Below are positions 1 to 8,428 of a stretch of DNA of 64,000 nucleotides, piece by piece. Made by a program: the position numbers and the translations under genes. The DNA lies in NCBI GenBank assembly GCA_026992075.1, contig JALXAM010000009.1, forward strand, positions 119,000 to 182,999, read 5' to 3'. Source of the DNA: Sedimenticola sp. (lineage in GTDB: Bacteria > Pseudomonadota > Gammaproteobacteria > Chromatiales > Chromatiaceae). Within the stretch, counting starts at the first letter, position 1, and the number at the start of each line of letters is the position of its first letter. A model generated the notes under the pieces. It saw only the letters and a list, made by a program, of their open reading frames with translations. It did not search any database and had not been told where the DNA came from.

Positions 1-64
1 AGCGGAATTTCCGGATGGCAGGGCTGGTAAACTGGTTTGCCAAATTCAATGGAGGAGAAGAATC

Positions 65-283
65 ATGACCGTAGAGCGCATGGTGCTGGCTTTTGCCGGC
101 TTCGCCATTTTGCTTTCCCTAGCGCTGGGCGTGCCGGAAAGCCCTTTGTTCGTATCCAAATACTGGCTCTGGTTCACCGCCTTCGTGGGCGCCAACCTGC
201 TGCAAAGCGCCTTCACCGGCTTCTGTCCCTTGGCCATCATCCTGAAGAAGCTGGGAAAGAAGCCGGGGCCGGCCTTCGAGTGA
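65..283 (+). CDS. DUF2892 / YgaP-like inner-membrane protein
   Basis: The 72-residue protein has two hydrophobic segments (about residues 7-24 and 33-57) and a short basic C-terminus, the layout of the DUF2892 family of small membrane proteins. The motif TGFCPLAIILKKLG near the end is typical of that family, whose single Cys follows the second helix. A strong Shine-Dalgarno sequence (GGAGGAG) lies just upstream of the ATG and fixes the start. DUF2892 domains often accompany rhodanese or sulfur-handling genes, but none is visible in this part of the window, so the role is unknown. A REP-like palindrome follows the gene. Confidence 0.8.
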   Translation: MTVERMVLAFAGFAILLSLALGVPESPLFVSKYWLWFTAFVGANLLQSAFTGFCPLAIILKKLGKKPGPAFE

Positions 284-330
284 TCCCGCTCTCGGGCTGA
301 AGCCCCACGTACGGGTGGTGGCAGCTTCTT

Positions 331-348
331 GTCGGGCTTCAGCCCGAC
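331..348. repeat. REP-like palindrome
   Basis: GTCGGGCTTCAGCCCGAC is an 18-bp palindrome repeated many times in the window. A degenerate half copy (CTCGGGCTGAAGCCCC) precedes it at about 291-306, so the two form a pair in the gap between the DUF2892 gene and the convergent aldolase gene. Confidence 0.85.
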
Positions 349-384
349 AAGCCCCCTTTCGCCACCCTGGAGAGCGGCAGCGCC

Positions 385-1560
385 CTATTCCACCAAGCGA
401 TAATCGATGGAGATCCGGTCCCCGGCATAGGGCCGGAACCGGTGGTCGGCGAACGCCTTGTGATCGGGATGATCACGATAGCTGTCGATCACCGCCGGGT
501 GGCAGAAGCGGATCCGCCAGCAGTAGCGGTATTTCGCCGCATCCTGCGCCGCGATGCCGGTATCCACCGCCTGCACTCCGGGAATGGATGGCAACACCCG
601 CCGTCCTTCAGCCATCATTTCCCGAACTTCCCTCTCGTCCAGTTTCTCCACGTTGTAGAGAATGATGTGTTCCACTGGCTCCCAGGGCTCGCAATGGGCC
701 AGCACCGCTTCCGCCTGGCCTGCGCCCCCCCATAAGCGGATGCAGCGCTCCACTTCCTCCGCGATGGCCTGGCGCACACCGGCCACCAGCGCCGTGTAAC
801 TTTTGGCACCGGCGGAGGCATTCCCAACGATGCGCCCACCCGCCGCATCGGCCAAGGCGGTGTAGTAGTTGATCTTGCTCACACCGTTTTCGATCAGGCT
901 GCGGAACTGTTCATCGGCCAGACCGGTGCCGCCGTGGATCACCAAGGGGATGCCAAGCGCCTGGTCGATCCCGGCCAGTCGCTGGAAATCCAGCCTCGGT
1001 TCGCCCTGCATGCGGCCGTGGACGGTGCCGACGGAGACCGCGAGGAAATCCACTCCACTCTCCGCCACGTAACGCCGGGCATCTTCCACCGAGGTGTAGG
1101 CGATTTCACCAGGATGTCGCTCCGCATCCTCGCCTTCCACGCCGGGTACGTACCCCAGCTCCCCCTCCACCGGCACGCCACAGCCCCGGGCCATCTCCAC
1201 CACCTTGCGGCTGGCGGCGATGTTCTCCTCCAACGGCAGATGGGAGGCATCCACCATCACTCCGTTGCAGCCCAGATTGATGCCCCGAACCGCCGAGGAC
1301 AGGCTTTCACCATGGTCGAGATGGATCGCCACCGGCACTGAAGCCCGCCGGGCGCCGGCCACCACCGCCGGCATCACCAGCTCGAAATCGAAATACTCGA
1401 AGTGGGACTCGGCCAGGCTCAGAATCACCGGCGCCCGGCAGTGTCCGGCAGCGTCCAGAATGGCTTCCAGAAAATCCAGACTCACCAGATCGAATGCCCC
1501 AACGGCATAGCCGTTGGTATGGGCATGCTCCAGCATCTGTTTCATGTTCACCAGCGCCAT
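385..1560 (-). CDS. Class II fructose/tagatose-bisphosphate aldolase fused to a C-terminal Dabb domain
   Basis: Residues 1-285 form a class II (zinc) aldolase barrel. D82 and H83 (HLDHGES), E134 (GELGY), H181 (GTVHG) and H209 (VIHGGTG) match the catalytic Asp and metal ligands of the family. Residues 296-391 (EHIILYNVEKLDE to the end) look like a Dabb ferredoxin-like barrel with the usual C-terminal HPDHKAF and F-x-P motifs. Aldolases of this class are normally about 285-350 residues, so the 391-residue fusion is unusual. It should cleave or condense a ketose bisphosphate; the sugar cannot be read from sequence. GAGG 8 nt before the ATG supports the start. It lies 98 bp downstream of rimO on the same strand, with an A+T-rich patch between that could hold its own promoter. 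Confidence 0.85.
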   Translation of the reverse strand: MALVNMKQMLEHAHTNGYAVGAFDLVSLDFLEAILDAAGHCRAPVILSLAESHFEYFDFELVMPAVVAGARRASVPVAIHLDHGESLSSAVRGINLGCNGVMVDASHLPLEENIAASRKVVEMARGCGVPVEGELGYVPGVEGEDAERHPGEIAYTSVEDARRYVAESGVDFLAVSVGTVHGRMQGEPRLDFQRLAGIDQALGIPLVIHGGTGLADEQFRSLIENGVSKINYYTALADAAGGRIVGNASAGAKSYTALVAGVRQAIAEEVERCIRLWGGAGQAEAVLAHCEPWEPVEHIILYNVEKLDEREVREMMAEGRRVLPSIPGVQAVDTGIAAQDAAKYRYCWRIRFCHPAVIDSYRDHPDHKAFADHRFRPYAGDRISIDYRLVE

Positions 1561-1658
1561 GGTCCAATCCTCACGGGAATCGACGGATGAAGCCCATTCT
1601 GGCCAAATCCAGCCTTAGAGAAAAATCGATGATTCTTATAATCGTCATTTATAAACGT

Positions 1659-2978
1659 CTATGTTACTGGCACTGCCCGGAGGTCATGCTCGTCTGCACC
1701 CGTGATCTCCACCTCCACGAAATCCCCTGGCTCCAATTCCCATTCCGGCGGAAGGATCACATGGCCGTCGATCTCCGGCGCATCCCCAGGGCCTCGTGCC
1801 AGGATCGCCTCGTCGTTCACTTCGTCCACCAGCACGATCATGCGGCTGCCCACCTTTTGCGCCAGCTTCTCCGCGCTGATGGCCGCCTGGACCTTCATGA
1901 AGCGGACCAGACGCTCCTGCTTCACCTCCTCGGGCACGGCATTGGGGAATTCATTGGCGGCGGCGCCGGCCACCGGTGAATAGGCGAAGGCCCCCACCCG
2001 GTCGAGCCGCGCCTCGCGCAGGAATTCGAGCAGGATTTCGAAATCGGCTTCGGTCTCCCCTGGAAAGCCAACGATGAAGGTGGAGCGCAGCACCAGCTCC
2101 GGGCACGCCTTGCGCCACTGGGCGATGCGGTCGAGCACCTTCTCGGTGGCCGCCGGCCGGCCCATGGCCTTGAGAATGGACTGGCTGCCGTGCTGCAGGG
2201 GCATGTCCAGGTAGGGCAGGATCTTGCCCTCGGCCATCAGCGGAATCAGCCGGTCCACCTGAGGATAGGGATAGACGTAGTGGAGCCGCACCCAGGCCGG
2301 CAGCTCGCCCAGCACCCGGGCCAATGACTCGATGCGGGTCTCCAGCGGCCGGCCCTGCCAGAAATCGGGGCGGTATTTGAGATCCAGGCCGTAGGCGCTG
2401 GTGTCCTGGGAGACCACCAGCAGCTCGCGCACCCCCGACGCCACCAGCCGTTCTGCTTCAGCCGCCACCTCCGACAGCGGCCGGCTCATCAGGTCGCCGC
2501 GCAGGCTCGGAATGATGCAGAAGGTGCAGCGGTGGTTGCACCCCTCGGAGATCTTCAGGTAGGCGTAGTGGCGCGGGGTGAGCTTCACCCCCTGGGGCGG
2601 GATCAGGCTCGACCAGGGATCGTGGGGCGGCGGCAGCCGGCGGTGCACCAGCGCCATCACCTCCTCGTAGGCGTGGGGGCCGGTGATCCCCAGCACCTGG
2701 GGATAACGCGCCCGGATCTCCTCCTCCCGCGCCCCCAGGCAGCCGGTGACGATCACCGCGCCGTTGGCGTCCAGCGCCTCGCCGATGGCCCCCAGGGACT
2801 CCTCCACCGCGGCGTCGATGAAGCCGCAGGTGTTGACGATCACCAGCGCCGCCTCCTCGTAGCTGGGCACCAGCCGGTAGCCCTCCGCCCTGAGCTGGGT
2901 GAGGATCCGCTCCGAATCCACCAGGTTCTTGGGGCAGCCGAGGCTGACGAAGCCGATGGCGGGCGGGGTCATGGTCAT
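1659..2978 (-). CDS. rimO: Ribosomal protein uS12 methylthiotransferase RimO
   Basis: This 439-residue radical SAM enzyme thiomethylates the conserved Asp of ribosomal protein uS12. The N-terminal MTTase domain carries the auxiliary-cluster cysteines C15 (SLGCPKN), C51 (NTCGF) and C80 (VTGCLG). The radical SAM motif CNHRCTFC supplies C147, C151 and C154, and a TRAM-like domain occupies about the last 65 residues. Length matches E. coli RimO (441). [12 protein letters not shown] and the overall pattern separate it from MiaB. The start at [14 protein letters not shown] puts the first Cys at the usual distance. Its upstream gap holds repeats, so it is probably first in its transcript, with the aldolase gene behind it. 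Confidence 0.97.
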   Translation of the reverse strand: MTMTPPAIGFVSLGCPKNLVDSERILTQLRAEGYRLVPSYEEAALVIVNTCGFIDAAVEESLGAIGEALDANGAVIVTGCLGAREEEIRARYPQVLGITGPHAYEEVMALVHRRLPPPHDPWSSLIPPQGVKLTPRHYAYLKISEGCNHRCTFCIIPSLRGDLMSRPLSEVAAEAERLVASGVRELLVVSQDTSAYGLDLKYRPDFWQGRPLETRIESLARVLGELPAWVRLHYVYPYPQVDRLIPLMAEGKILPYLDMPLQHGSQSILKAMGRPAATEKVLDRIAQWRKACPELVLRSTFIVGFPGETEADFEILLEFLREARLDRVGAFAYSPVAGAAANEFPNAVPEEVKQERLVRFMKVQAAISAEKLAQKVGSRMIVLVDEVNDEAILARGPGDAPEIDGHVILPPEWELEPGDFVEVEITGADEHDLRAVPVT

Positions 2979-3015
2979 GGGACAGGATGCGTGTTCATGA
3001 GGTTACCAGAGGCAG

Positions 3016-3069
3016 GTCGGATTTCAGCCCGACACAGGAGCCACCATGGATGTCGGACTGAAGTCCGAC
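3016..3069. repeat. Pair of REP-like palindromes
   Basis: Two diverged copies (GTCGGATTTCAGCCCGAC and GTCGGACTGAAGTCCGAC) sit head to head about 18 bp apart upstream of rimO. The pairing of one TTCA-centre and one TGAA-centre copy recurs at other sites in the window. Confidence 0.8.
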
Positions 3070-3091
3070 CTACGGTTACCAGAAAATTCGA

Positions 3092-3175
3092 ATGCAGGAA
3101 GCGCGTCCTCGCGCCGAACGGCAGAGGCATTTTCACCATCGCGGCTTCGCGGCGGGGACGCCGCTCCCACGGGAT
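3092..3175. repeat. Second dispersed repeat family (GCGCGTCC...GCCGCTCC type)
   Basis: The segment from GCAGGAAGCGCGTCCTCGCG to GACGCCGCTCCCACGGG resembles the one at about 52728-52822: the outer ends match and the middle differs. Both copies are intergenic. The ends are imperfect inverted repeats of a GGAGCGGC-type core, as in other REP classes. Confidence 0.6.
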
Positions 3176-3215
3176 GTTTTTTCAGGATGCGGGGTGAATC
3201 CAAGGTTCATGAATG

Positions 3216-3596
3216 TCAGCGGATCACCTGGATATCGATGTCGAGACCAAGTGAAGCCCACGCCCGATCCGCGGTCATGACAGGCAGTCCATGCTCCATC
3301 GCCAGTGCCAGGCAAGCACGGTCTGCCAGGGAGAGACCGTGCTTGCGGGTCTGTGCATACAGTCGGGCCGCAATTTCGGCCTGCCCTGCCGTGAAAGGCT
3401 CGAATATCACGCCGATACTGGCAAACTCCTGCTGCATCCCATCTGTATTGGCAGCCCGCTGCAGGGATTTCTGAAGAACCTCGGACCAGTTGATTGCCGA
3501 GACGCGCGCTCCATCGAGAACCGGAGAGACTTGGTCACCACCTGGCTCTTCATGCAGAAACGCCAGTAGGGCCGAGGCATCCATAACGACACTCAT
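3216..3596 (-). CDS. vapC: PIN-domain ribonuclease toxin, VapC family
   Basis: The 126-residue protein is a single PIN domain with the four acidic metal-binding positions: D6 (VMDASAL), E39 (NWSEV), D92 (LADRACLALA) and D110 (TADRAW). VapC toxins are Mg-dependent RNases that cut tRNA or rRNA. Its ATG overlaps the stop of the antitoxin gene by 4 nt (ATGA), the usual coupling of a toxin-antitoxin pair. Length and acidic residues are complete, so it should be active. The RNA target cannot be predicted. Confidence 0.93.
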   Translation of the reverse strand: MSVVMDASALLAFLHEEPGGDQVSPVLDGARVSAINWSEVLQKSLQRAANTDGMQQEFASIGVIFEPFTAGQAEIAARLYAQTRKHGLSLADRACLALAMEHGLPVMTADRAWASLGLDIDIQVIR

Positions 3597-3856
3597 GACC
3601 GTTCGAGTTCGCGCTTCGCCTCCGCCCTGCGCTCGGCAATGAGTTCATCGACCAAGCTCACCTCCCGGGGGATGTGCTTGAACCGCTCCCGCAAACGGCG
3701 TTCCACCGTCTCGCGCCGCTCCAGCACCAGGCTATCCCCCACCTTGCGGGCCACCAGCCGGTCACCGGGCTTGAGCTTCAGCGCCTTGCGCAGCGCAGCG
3801 GGGATCACCACCCGGCCCTGTGCGCCAACATGGACTTCATTGTCTACAGCTGCCAT
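3593..3856 (-). CDS. vapB: AbrB/MazE-fold antitoxin of the VapBC pair
   Basis: The N-terminal half of this 87-residue protein (GAQGRVVIPAALRKALKLKPGD) is a SpoVT/AbrB swapped-hairpin DNA-binding domain. The charged helical C-terminus (ERRAEAKRELERS) is the likely toxin-binding tail. Antitoxins of this class neutralise the PIN toxin and repress their own promoter. It precedes vapC with a 4-nt overlap. The flanking DNA on the vapC side is repeat-rich, which fits an acquired module, but base composition is like the neighbours. Confidence 0.9.
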   Translation of the reverse strand: MAAVDNEVHVGAQGRVVIPAALRKALKLKPGDRLVARKVGDSLVLERRETVERRLRERFKHIPREVSLVDELIAERRAEAKRELERS

Positions 3857-3933
3857 TTAATCATCCTGCGTGCCACGACCTTAAAAATCGTGGCACATGT
3901 TCTCACGACTGTCCACCCCAAAATCCCGCACAA

Positions 3934-4266
3934 TCAGCCGTCGAGAAAGTCGCTGATCGACACCGCCTGGGACTGGCCGATCTGCACCACGATGGGCTCT
4001 TCCAGGGCGAGCTGGCCCTCGCGGATGTAGGGAAGCAGCTCGTTCACCAGTTGCAGCACGATGGCCATGCCGTCGCGGTTGCGGTCACCCTCGGGAAGCT
4101 GCTGGATGCCTTCCACCAATTCCTGCTGGTAGCGGGCGAAGGTCTCCCCCTGCTCCTCCAGGGAGGCGGACTTGAACTCGTCGGTGAAGCTCACCAGGAG
4201 CTGCCAGCCGGCGGCCTCGGGTTCGTTCACCACCATGATCTTCAACGGGCCGTTGATCTCGGTCAT
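3934..4266 (-). CDS. Conserved hypothetical acidic protein
   Basis: The ORF track gives 119 residues, but GAGGAA lies 5 nt before the ATG at 4266 (MTEINGPLKIMVV), which also overlaps the trmJ stop as ATGA. I take that 110-residue start. The protein is acidic, has no signal peptide or membrane segment, and has a long helical middle (EEQGETFARYQQELVEGIQQL). I do not recognise a named domain. Tight coupling behind trmJ suggests co-expression. Confidence 0.75.
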   Translation of the reverse strand: MTEINGPLKIMVVNEPEAAGWQLLVSFTDEFKSASLEEQGETFARYQQELVEGIQQLPEGDRNRDGMAIVLQLVNELLPYIREGQLALEEPIVVQIGQSQAVSISDFLDG

Positions 4267-5021
4267 CGGTTTCCTCGGATGCGTCGTTGCCACAGTTCGC
4301 GCCCCTGGCCGCTGCGGCGTTTGTTGCCCTGGGCGGCATTGAGGATGCCGCGCAGGATGTTGATCTCGTGCTGGTCCAGCTCGGCGCGGTGGAAGAGGCG
4401 GCGCAAGCGGCGCAGGAGCTTTTCGGGGTTGCGCTCGTCCAGGTAGCCGATGTCGTAGAGCGCCTCGGTAAGGTGCTCCATGAAGCCCTCGAAGGCCTCC
4501 ACCGGCGCCGGCTCGCGCCCGGGCTGTTGGGGCTGAACCTCAGCCATGCGCAGTTCGTAGGCGATCACCTGCACCGCCATGGCCAGGTTGAGGGAGCTGT
4601 ATTCGGGGTTGGCGGGAATGTGCACCAGGTAGTGGCACAGATCCAGCTCGGCGTTGGTGAGACCGGTGCGCTCGCGGCCGAAGAGCAGCGCCACCCGCCG
4701 CCCGGCGCCGGCCTCGGCGGCCACCTTTTGAGCGCATTGGCGGGGATCGAGCTGGGGCCAGCGCACCTTGCGCAGCCGGGCGCTGGCGCCGATCACCAGC
4801 TGGCAGCCGACCAGGGCGTCGTCCAGGGTGTCGTACACTTGCGCGGCGCGCAGCAGGTCGTCGGCCCCGGAGGCACGCGCCACCGCCTGGCCGCTGAGAT
4901 GGTCGCAGGGGCGCACCAGGGCCAGCTCGCTCAGCCCCATGTTCTTCATGGCCCGCGCCACGGCGCCGATGTTGCCGCCGTGGGAGGTCTCAATAAGGAC
5001 GATACGCACCTGGTTCAGCAT
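4263..5021 (-). CDS. trmJ: tRNA (cytidine/uridine-2'-O-)-methyltransferase TrmJ
   Basis: This SPOUT-class enzyme methylates the ribose of tRNA position 32 using SAM. The N-terminal motif LIETSHGGNIGAVARAMKNMG, then LLFGRERTGLTNAELDLC and HIPANPEYSSLNLAMAVQ, are the three SPOUT motifs that form the trefoil knot. The helical C-terminal tail (about residues 165-252) carries the TrmJ dimer/tRNA-binding extension. The start MLNQVRIVLIETSH (252 residues) fits the family better than the longer ORF-track start. It is divergent from suhB, the pairing known from E. coli, and is followed by an overlapping hypothetical gene. Confidence 0.95.
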   Translation of the reverse strand: MLNQVRIVLIETSHGGNIGAVARAMKNMGLSELALVRPCDHLSGQAVARASGADDLLRAAQVYDTLDDALVGCQLVIGASARLRKVRWPQLDPRQCAQKVAAEAGAGRRVALLFGRERTGLTNAELDLCHYLVHIPANPEYSSLNLAMAVQVIAYELRMAEVQPQQPGREPAPVEAFEGFMEHLTEALYDIGYLDERNPEKLLRRLRRLFHRAELDQHEINILRGILNAAQGNKRRSGQGRELWQRRIRGNR

Positions 5022-5114
5022 GTGCGGCAGGGTACACCAGGAGGGGCTTTCGCACCATGGGGCCACCGGCTGCTCCCTTTATGAACAGGTCTCCATGGGT
5101 TATCCTCGCGCCCC

Positions 5115-5912
5115 ATGAATCCCATGACCAACATCGCCGCCCGCGCGGCACGTGAGGCGGGCAAGCTGCTGCTCCGCTACTTCAACCGGATGGAGAACAT
5201 CCCGGTGGAGGAGAAGCAGGCCAACGATTTCGTCACCGAGGTGGACCGCGCCTCGGAGCAGATCATCATCGGCGCCATCCGCAAGGCCTATCCCGATCAC
5301 GCCATCCTGGCCGAGGAGAGCGGCGACCACGCCGGCAAGGACTACCTCTGGATCATCGACCCCCTGGACGGAACCACCAACTACCTGCACGGCTTTCCCC
5401 AGTTCTCCATCTCCATCGCGGTGCAACACCGGGAGGAGCTGGTGTCGGCGGTGGTGCACGACCCGCTCCGGGAGGAGACCTTCACCGCCCACAAGGGGGG
5501 CGGCGCCTACCTCAACGAGCGGCGTATCCGGGTCTCGAAGCGGAAGGATCTCCATGGCGCCCTGCTCGGTACCGGCATCCCCTACCGCGACCAGCGGTTC
5601 GTGGACAACTATTTCGGCATGATGAAGGCGCTGATCCGGGACGCCGCCGGCGTGCGCCGCCCCGGCTCCGCCGCGCTGGACTTCGCCTGGCTGGCCGCCG
5701 GCCGCATCGACGGCTTCTGGGAGCTGGGACTGGCGCGCTGGGACTTCGCCGCCGGCGCCCTGCTGGTGCAGGAAGCCGGGGGCGTGGTCACCGACCTGGC
5801 CGGCGGCCAGCGCCACTTCGAGACCGGCAACGTGGTGGCCGGCAACGTCAAGATCCACCCGGTGATGCTGGAGACCATCCGGCCTTTCCTGTCGGACGAT
5901 CTCCAGGCCTGA
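5115..5912 (+). CDS. suhB: Inositol-1-monophosphatase family protein SuhB
   Basis: The 265-residue protein has all metal-site motifs of the inositol monophosphatase fold: EVDRASE, AEESG, IDPLDGTTNYLHGFP and the late WDFAAGALLVQEAGG. SuhB hydrolyses inositol-1-phosphate in vitro and in E. coli also joins the rRNA antitermination complex. The start MNPMTNIAARAAREAG matches the SuhB N-terminus. It is divergent from trmJ with about 93 bp between starts. A short hairpin (AAGCCA/TGGCTT then TTTG) directly after the stop may be a weak terminator. Confidence 0.95.
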   Translation: MNPMTNIAARAAREAGKLLLRYFNRMENIPVEEKQANDFVTEVDRASEQIIIGAIRKAYPDHAILAEESGDHAGKDYLWIIDPLDGTTNYLHGFPQFSISIAVQHREELVSAVVHDPLREETFTAHKGGGAYLNERRIRVSKRKDLHGALLGTGIPYRDQRFVDNYFGMMKALIRDAAGVRRPGSAALDFAWLAAGRIDGFWELGLARWDFAAGALLVQEAGGVVTDLAGGQRHFETGNVVAGNVKIHPVMLETIRPFLSDDLQA

Positions 5913-5994
5913 TGAAGCCAATGATGGCTTTTGCCCGGCTTTCCTGAAGCGGGGGGCGACGCCGGACCATCAACTCGCTCGCCAGCCGTTCAGC

Positions 5995-7662
5995 TCACCA
6001 GGGCTGCCCACGCTGCCGCGAAAACTGCTCCAGGATCTCGGCCCCCTTCTCCTGCGGCGCGCTCTCCAGCGCCTTCCAGACCTTGGCGTCCCGCTGGTAG
6101 ACATCGGGCCGGAACTGCACCTCGATGCCCTGCCCATCCGTCACCGCAGTGAGGTAGAGGATGAGAATGGGCACCGGCCTGGTCAGCTGGATGCGGGTGG
6201 TCTCGCCACTGTCGATGACCTGCTGGATCCGCTGCCTGGTCCACTCGGGGCCATTGGGCTTCAGCAGCTGCTCCCCCAGTTCCAGCGGTTTGCCCACGCG
6301 AACGCAACCATGGCTGAAGGCACGCCGGGTGCGGCTGAACAGACCACGGGACGGTGTGTCATGGAGATAGACGGCATACTGGTTGGGAAACAGAAACTTG
6401 ATGCGCCCCAGGGAGTTGTCCGGGCCGGGCCGCTGACGCAACACATAGGGAAAGCGCTGCGCGGTGACATTGGACCAGTCCACCGTGGAAGGATCCACGG
6501 GCCGCCCATCCGGGGTAAGCAGTTCCATGTTCTTTTCCTTCAGGTACCCCAGCGGGTCCTCGAGCAGGCGCGGCGCCAGCTCCCGCCGGGTGATGCTCAT
6601 GGGCACCGTCCAGGTGGGGTTGATCTCCACGATGCGAATGCGGTCCTGGAAAACCGGGGTCTGATGGTAGGCCTGGCCCACCTGGATGGGGCTGGTCCAG
6701 TGGCTACCGCTGCGGTACAACTGGAAGCCCGCCAGATCGGCCAGGTAATAGTCTTCCGGAAGCCCGTGCGCCACCCAGCGCAAGCGGTCGAGGTTGATGC
6801 GAACCTGGCGGATTCGTTCCTGCACCGGCACGTTGAGCGCGGCCAGGGTACCCTTCCCCACCACGCCATCGGCGTCCAGCAGGTGATCCGCCTGAAAACG
6901 TTTCACCGCCCCCGCCAGGGCCTCGTCGAAGTACTCCGGGTCATCGCTGCTGCTCTGCAGTTCACCGGTAACCAACAAGCGTTCGCGCAGGACCTTCACC
7001 CGGGGAGAGCGATCACCTGGGTGGAGGGTGGGTCCCAGCGGGACCACCGGCCAGCCGCCGGCCGCTTGCTGTTCACGAAGCCGTGCCAGCACCGTACGCA
7101 AGCCAACGTACATCGGTAACTTGGGCAGTCTCCCTTGGAACAGGGCATCGATGTCGCCCCGCTCCAGGCTGGACAGCAGGTCCCTGGAAGTGGGTGTCTG
7201 GCTGTAATCCATCTCGTAGTTCCACTCCTTGAACAACTGCCCCGGATTCACCTTGCCGGTCCCCAGGTGGATGCCCAGGGTAAGCAGGGCATCGCTGAAC
7301 AGCAGCTCGCGTTCCACCTGCTGGTCCACCGACTCCGGCTGAGCACCAGCCCATCGCTCCAGGGCGGACCGATGATAATCGGCGGGATCCAGCCCCTCTT
7401 CGCGCGAACGATTCACCCATGCCAGCAACGCCGCGACGCTGCGCGGGTTTTGCCACACCGGCCGGTAGCCATTCTGTTCGTAGAGCCGGGCGACGATGGT
7501 GCGCTCGACGATGCGCTCCCCCGCCACCCGCAACTCCCCTGGTTGCGCCAACCGCTGTTGCAGCCGCTCGCTGAATCCCGTTTCCTGGCCACAAACCGTG
7601 ACGGAGATCAGGACCAGGACAAAAAAGGCTCCCAATCCGGTGAATTTTCTGGCTAAATGCAT
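5995..7662 (-). CDS. L,D-transpeptidase, YcbB/LdtD-like
   Basis: The protein has an N-terminal signal segment (GAFFVLVLISVTVCG), a scaffold region, a peptidoglycan-binding domain around residues 210-270 (GDRSPRVKVLRERLL...DADGVVGKGTLAALN) and a YkuD catalytic domain with the HGCVRVG motif near residue 445. Such enzymes make 3-3 cross-links between meso-diaminopimelate residues in the periplasm. About 555 residues is close to E. coli LdtD (615). I prefer the ATG at 7662 over that at 7668 because GAGG is then 6 nt upstream. It is divergent from a MepK-like gene whose product would cut the same bond. Confidence 0.93.
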   Translation of the reverse strand: MHLARKFTGLGAFFVLVLISVTVCGQETGFSERLQQRLAQPGELRVAGERIVERTIVARLYEQNGYRPVWQNPRSVAALLAWVNRSREEGLDPADYHRSALERWAGAQPESVDQQVERELLFSDALLTLGIHLGTGKVNPGQLFKEWNYEMDYSQTPTSRDLLSSLERGDIDALFQGRLPKLPMYVGLRTVLARLREQQAAGGWPVVPLGPTLHPGDRSPRVKVLRERLLVTGELQSSSDDPEYFDEALAGAVKRFQADHLLDADGVVGKGTLAALNVPVQERIRQVRINLDRLRWVAHGLPEDYYLADLAGFQLYRSGSHWTSPIQVGQAYHQTPVFQDRIRIVEINPTWTVPMSITRRELAPRLLEDPLGYLKEKNMELLTPDGRPVDPSTVDWSNVTAQRFPYVLRQRPGPDNSLGRIKFLFPNQYAVYLHDTPSRGLFSRTRRAFSHGCVRVGKPLELGEQLLKPNGPEWTRQRIQQVIDSGETTRIQLTRPVPILILYLTAVTDGQGIEVQFRPDVYQRDAKVWKALESAPQEKGAEILEQFSRQRGQPW

Positions 7663-7701
7663 GTCCATCCTCGTGATGTCGCCATTTCGGGCTCGTTTTC
7701 C

Positions 7702-8250
7702 ATGATCGCCACTCGCTCTTCCCGCAGAGACTTTCTCCGCACCGCGGCCGGCTTGAGCTTGTTGGGAGCCTTTCCCTTCTCCGCATTCGCGAATTCAGGC
7801 TCACGGGAGCTGGAATTCCTCCATACCCACACAGGAGAGCGGTTGCGCCTAGAGTATCACGATGGTCACCGCTACCTGGATGATGCCCTGGCCGAGGCCA
7901 ACCATTTCCTGCGCGATTTCCGTACCGGCGACCTACACTCCATGGACCCCCGCCTGTTCGATTATCTGTGGCAGGTACAACGGCAAACCGGTAAGGAAAA
8001 GATCGTGTGGCAGGTGATCTCCGGCTACCGCTCCCCCAGGACCAACACCATGTTGCGCAAGCGCAGCAAGGGGGTGGCCAAGCGCAGCCTGCACATGCAG
8101 GGACGCGCCATCGACGTGCGCATCGAGGGGCTGGACACCCGCCAGCTCTATCGCACCGCCCTGGCGTTGCGTTGTGGCGGCGTGGGGTGTTACACCAAGT
8201 CCCGTTTCGTCCACCTGGACACCGGCCGCTTCCGCACCTGGGGAAGTTGA
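7702..8250 (+). CDS. DUF882 / MepK-like murein endopeptidase (YcbK family)
   Basis: The 182-residue protein begins with a twin-arginine signal (SRRDFLRTAAGLSLLGAFPF) and carries the peptidase M15-like Zn motifs HMQGRAIDVRI and FVHLDTG. The E. coli relative MepK (YcbK) cleaves the 3-3 cross-links made by L,D-transpeptidases, so this gene and its divergent neighbour are probably opposing activities. The ORF track starts at 7657, but that start lies inside the ldt gene; MIATRSSRRDF at 7702 gives a normal Tat signal. No good Shine-Dalgarno is visible, so the start is moderately certain. Confidence 0.9.
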   Translation: MIATRSSRRDFLRTAAGLSLLGAFPFSAFANSGSRELEFLHTHTGERLRLEYHDGHRYLDDALAEANHFLRDFRTGDLHSMDPRLFDYLWQVQRQTGKEKIVWQVISGYRSPRTNTMLRKRSKGVAKRSLHMQGRAIDVRIEGLDTRQLYRTALALRCGGVGCYTKSRFVHLDTGRFRTWGS

Positions 8251-8282
8251 GGCGCCATCGACTTTGGGGCCCATGCCCGTAG

Positions 8283-8388
8283 GTCGGGCTTCAGCCCGAC
8301 AAACTCCACGATCTTTCCCGAAAGGCCGGTGGACCACTCCGCGACGATGCCGGAGTCATGCACCAGGGGTGTCGGGCTGAAGCCCGAC
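8283..8388. repeat. REP-like palindromes bracketing 70 bp
   Basis: One copy (8283-8300) has a TTCA centre and the other (8371-8388) a TGAA centre, giving an inverted pair that brackets about 70 bp in the convergent gap between the mepK-like gene and the RND gene. It is the simplest version of the bracketed arrangement seen at 24.1, 29.4 and 49.6 kb. Confidence 0.85.
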
Positions 8389-8428
8389 CTACGAGTGTCG
8401 GCTGCCGGAGAGCCCGGGTTTCTCCACG

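Noticed and set aside
2979-3015. Possible remnant of the MITE right end (GATGCGTGTTCATGAGG)
   Set aside because: Only about 17 bp resemble the element, with no terminal repeat or flanking duplication.
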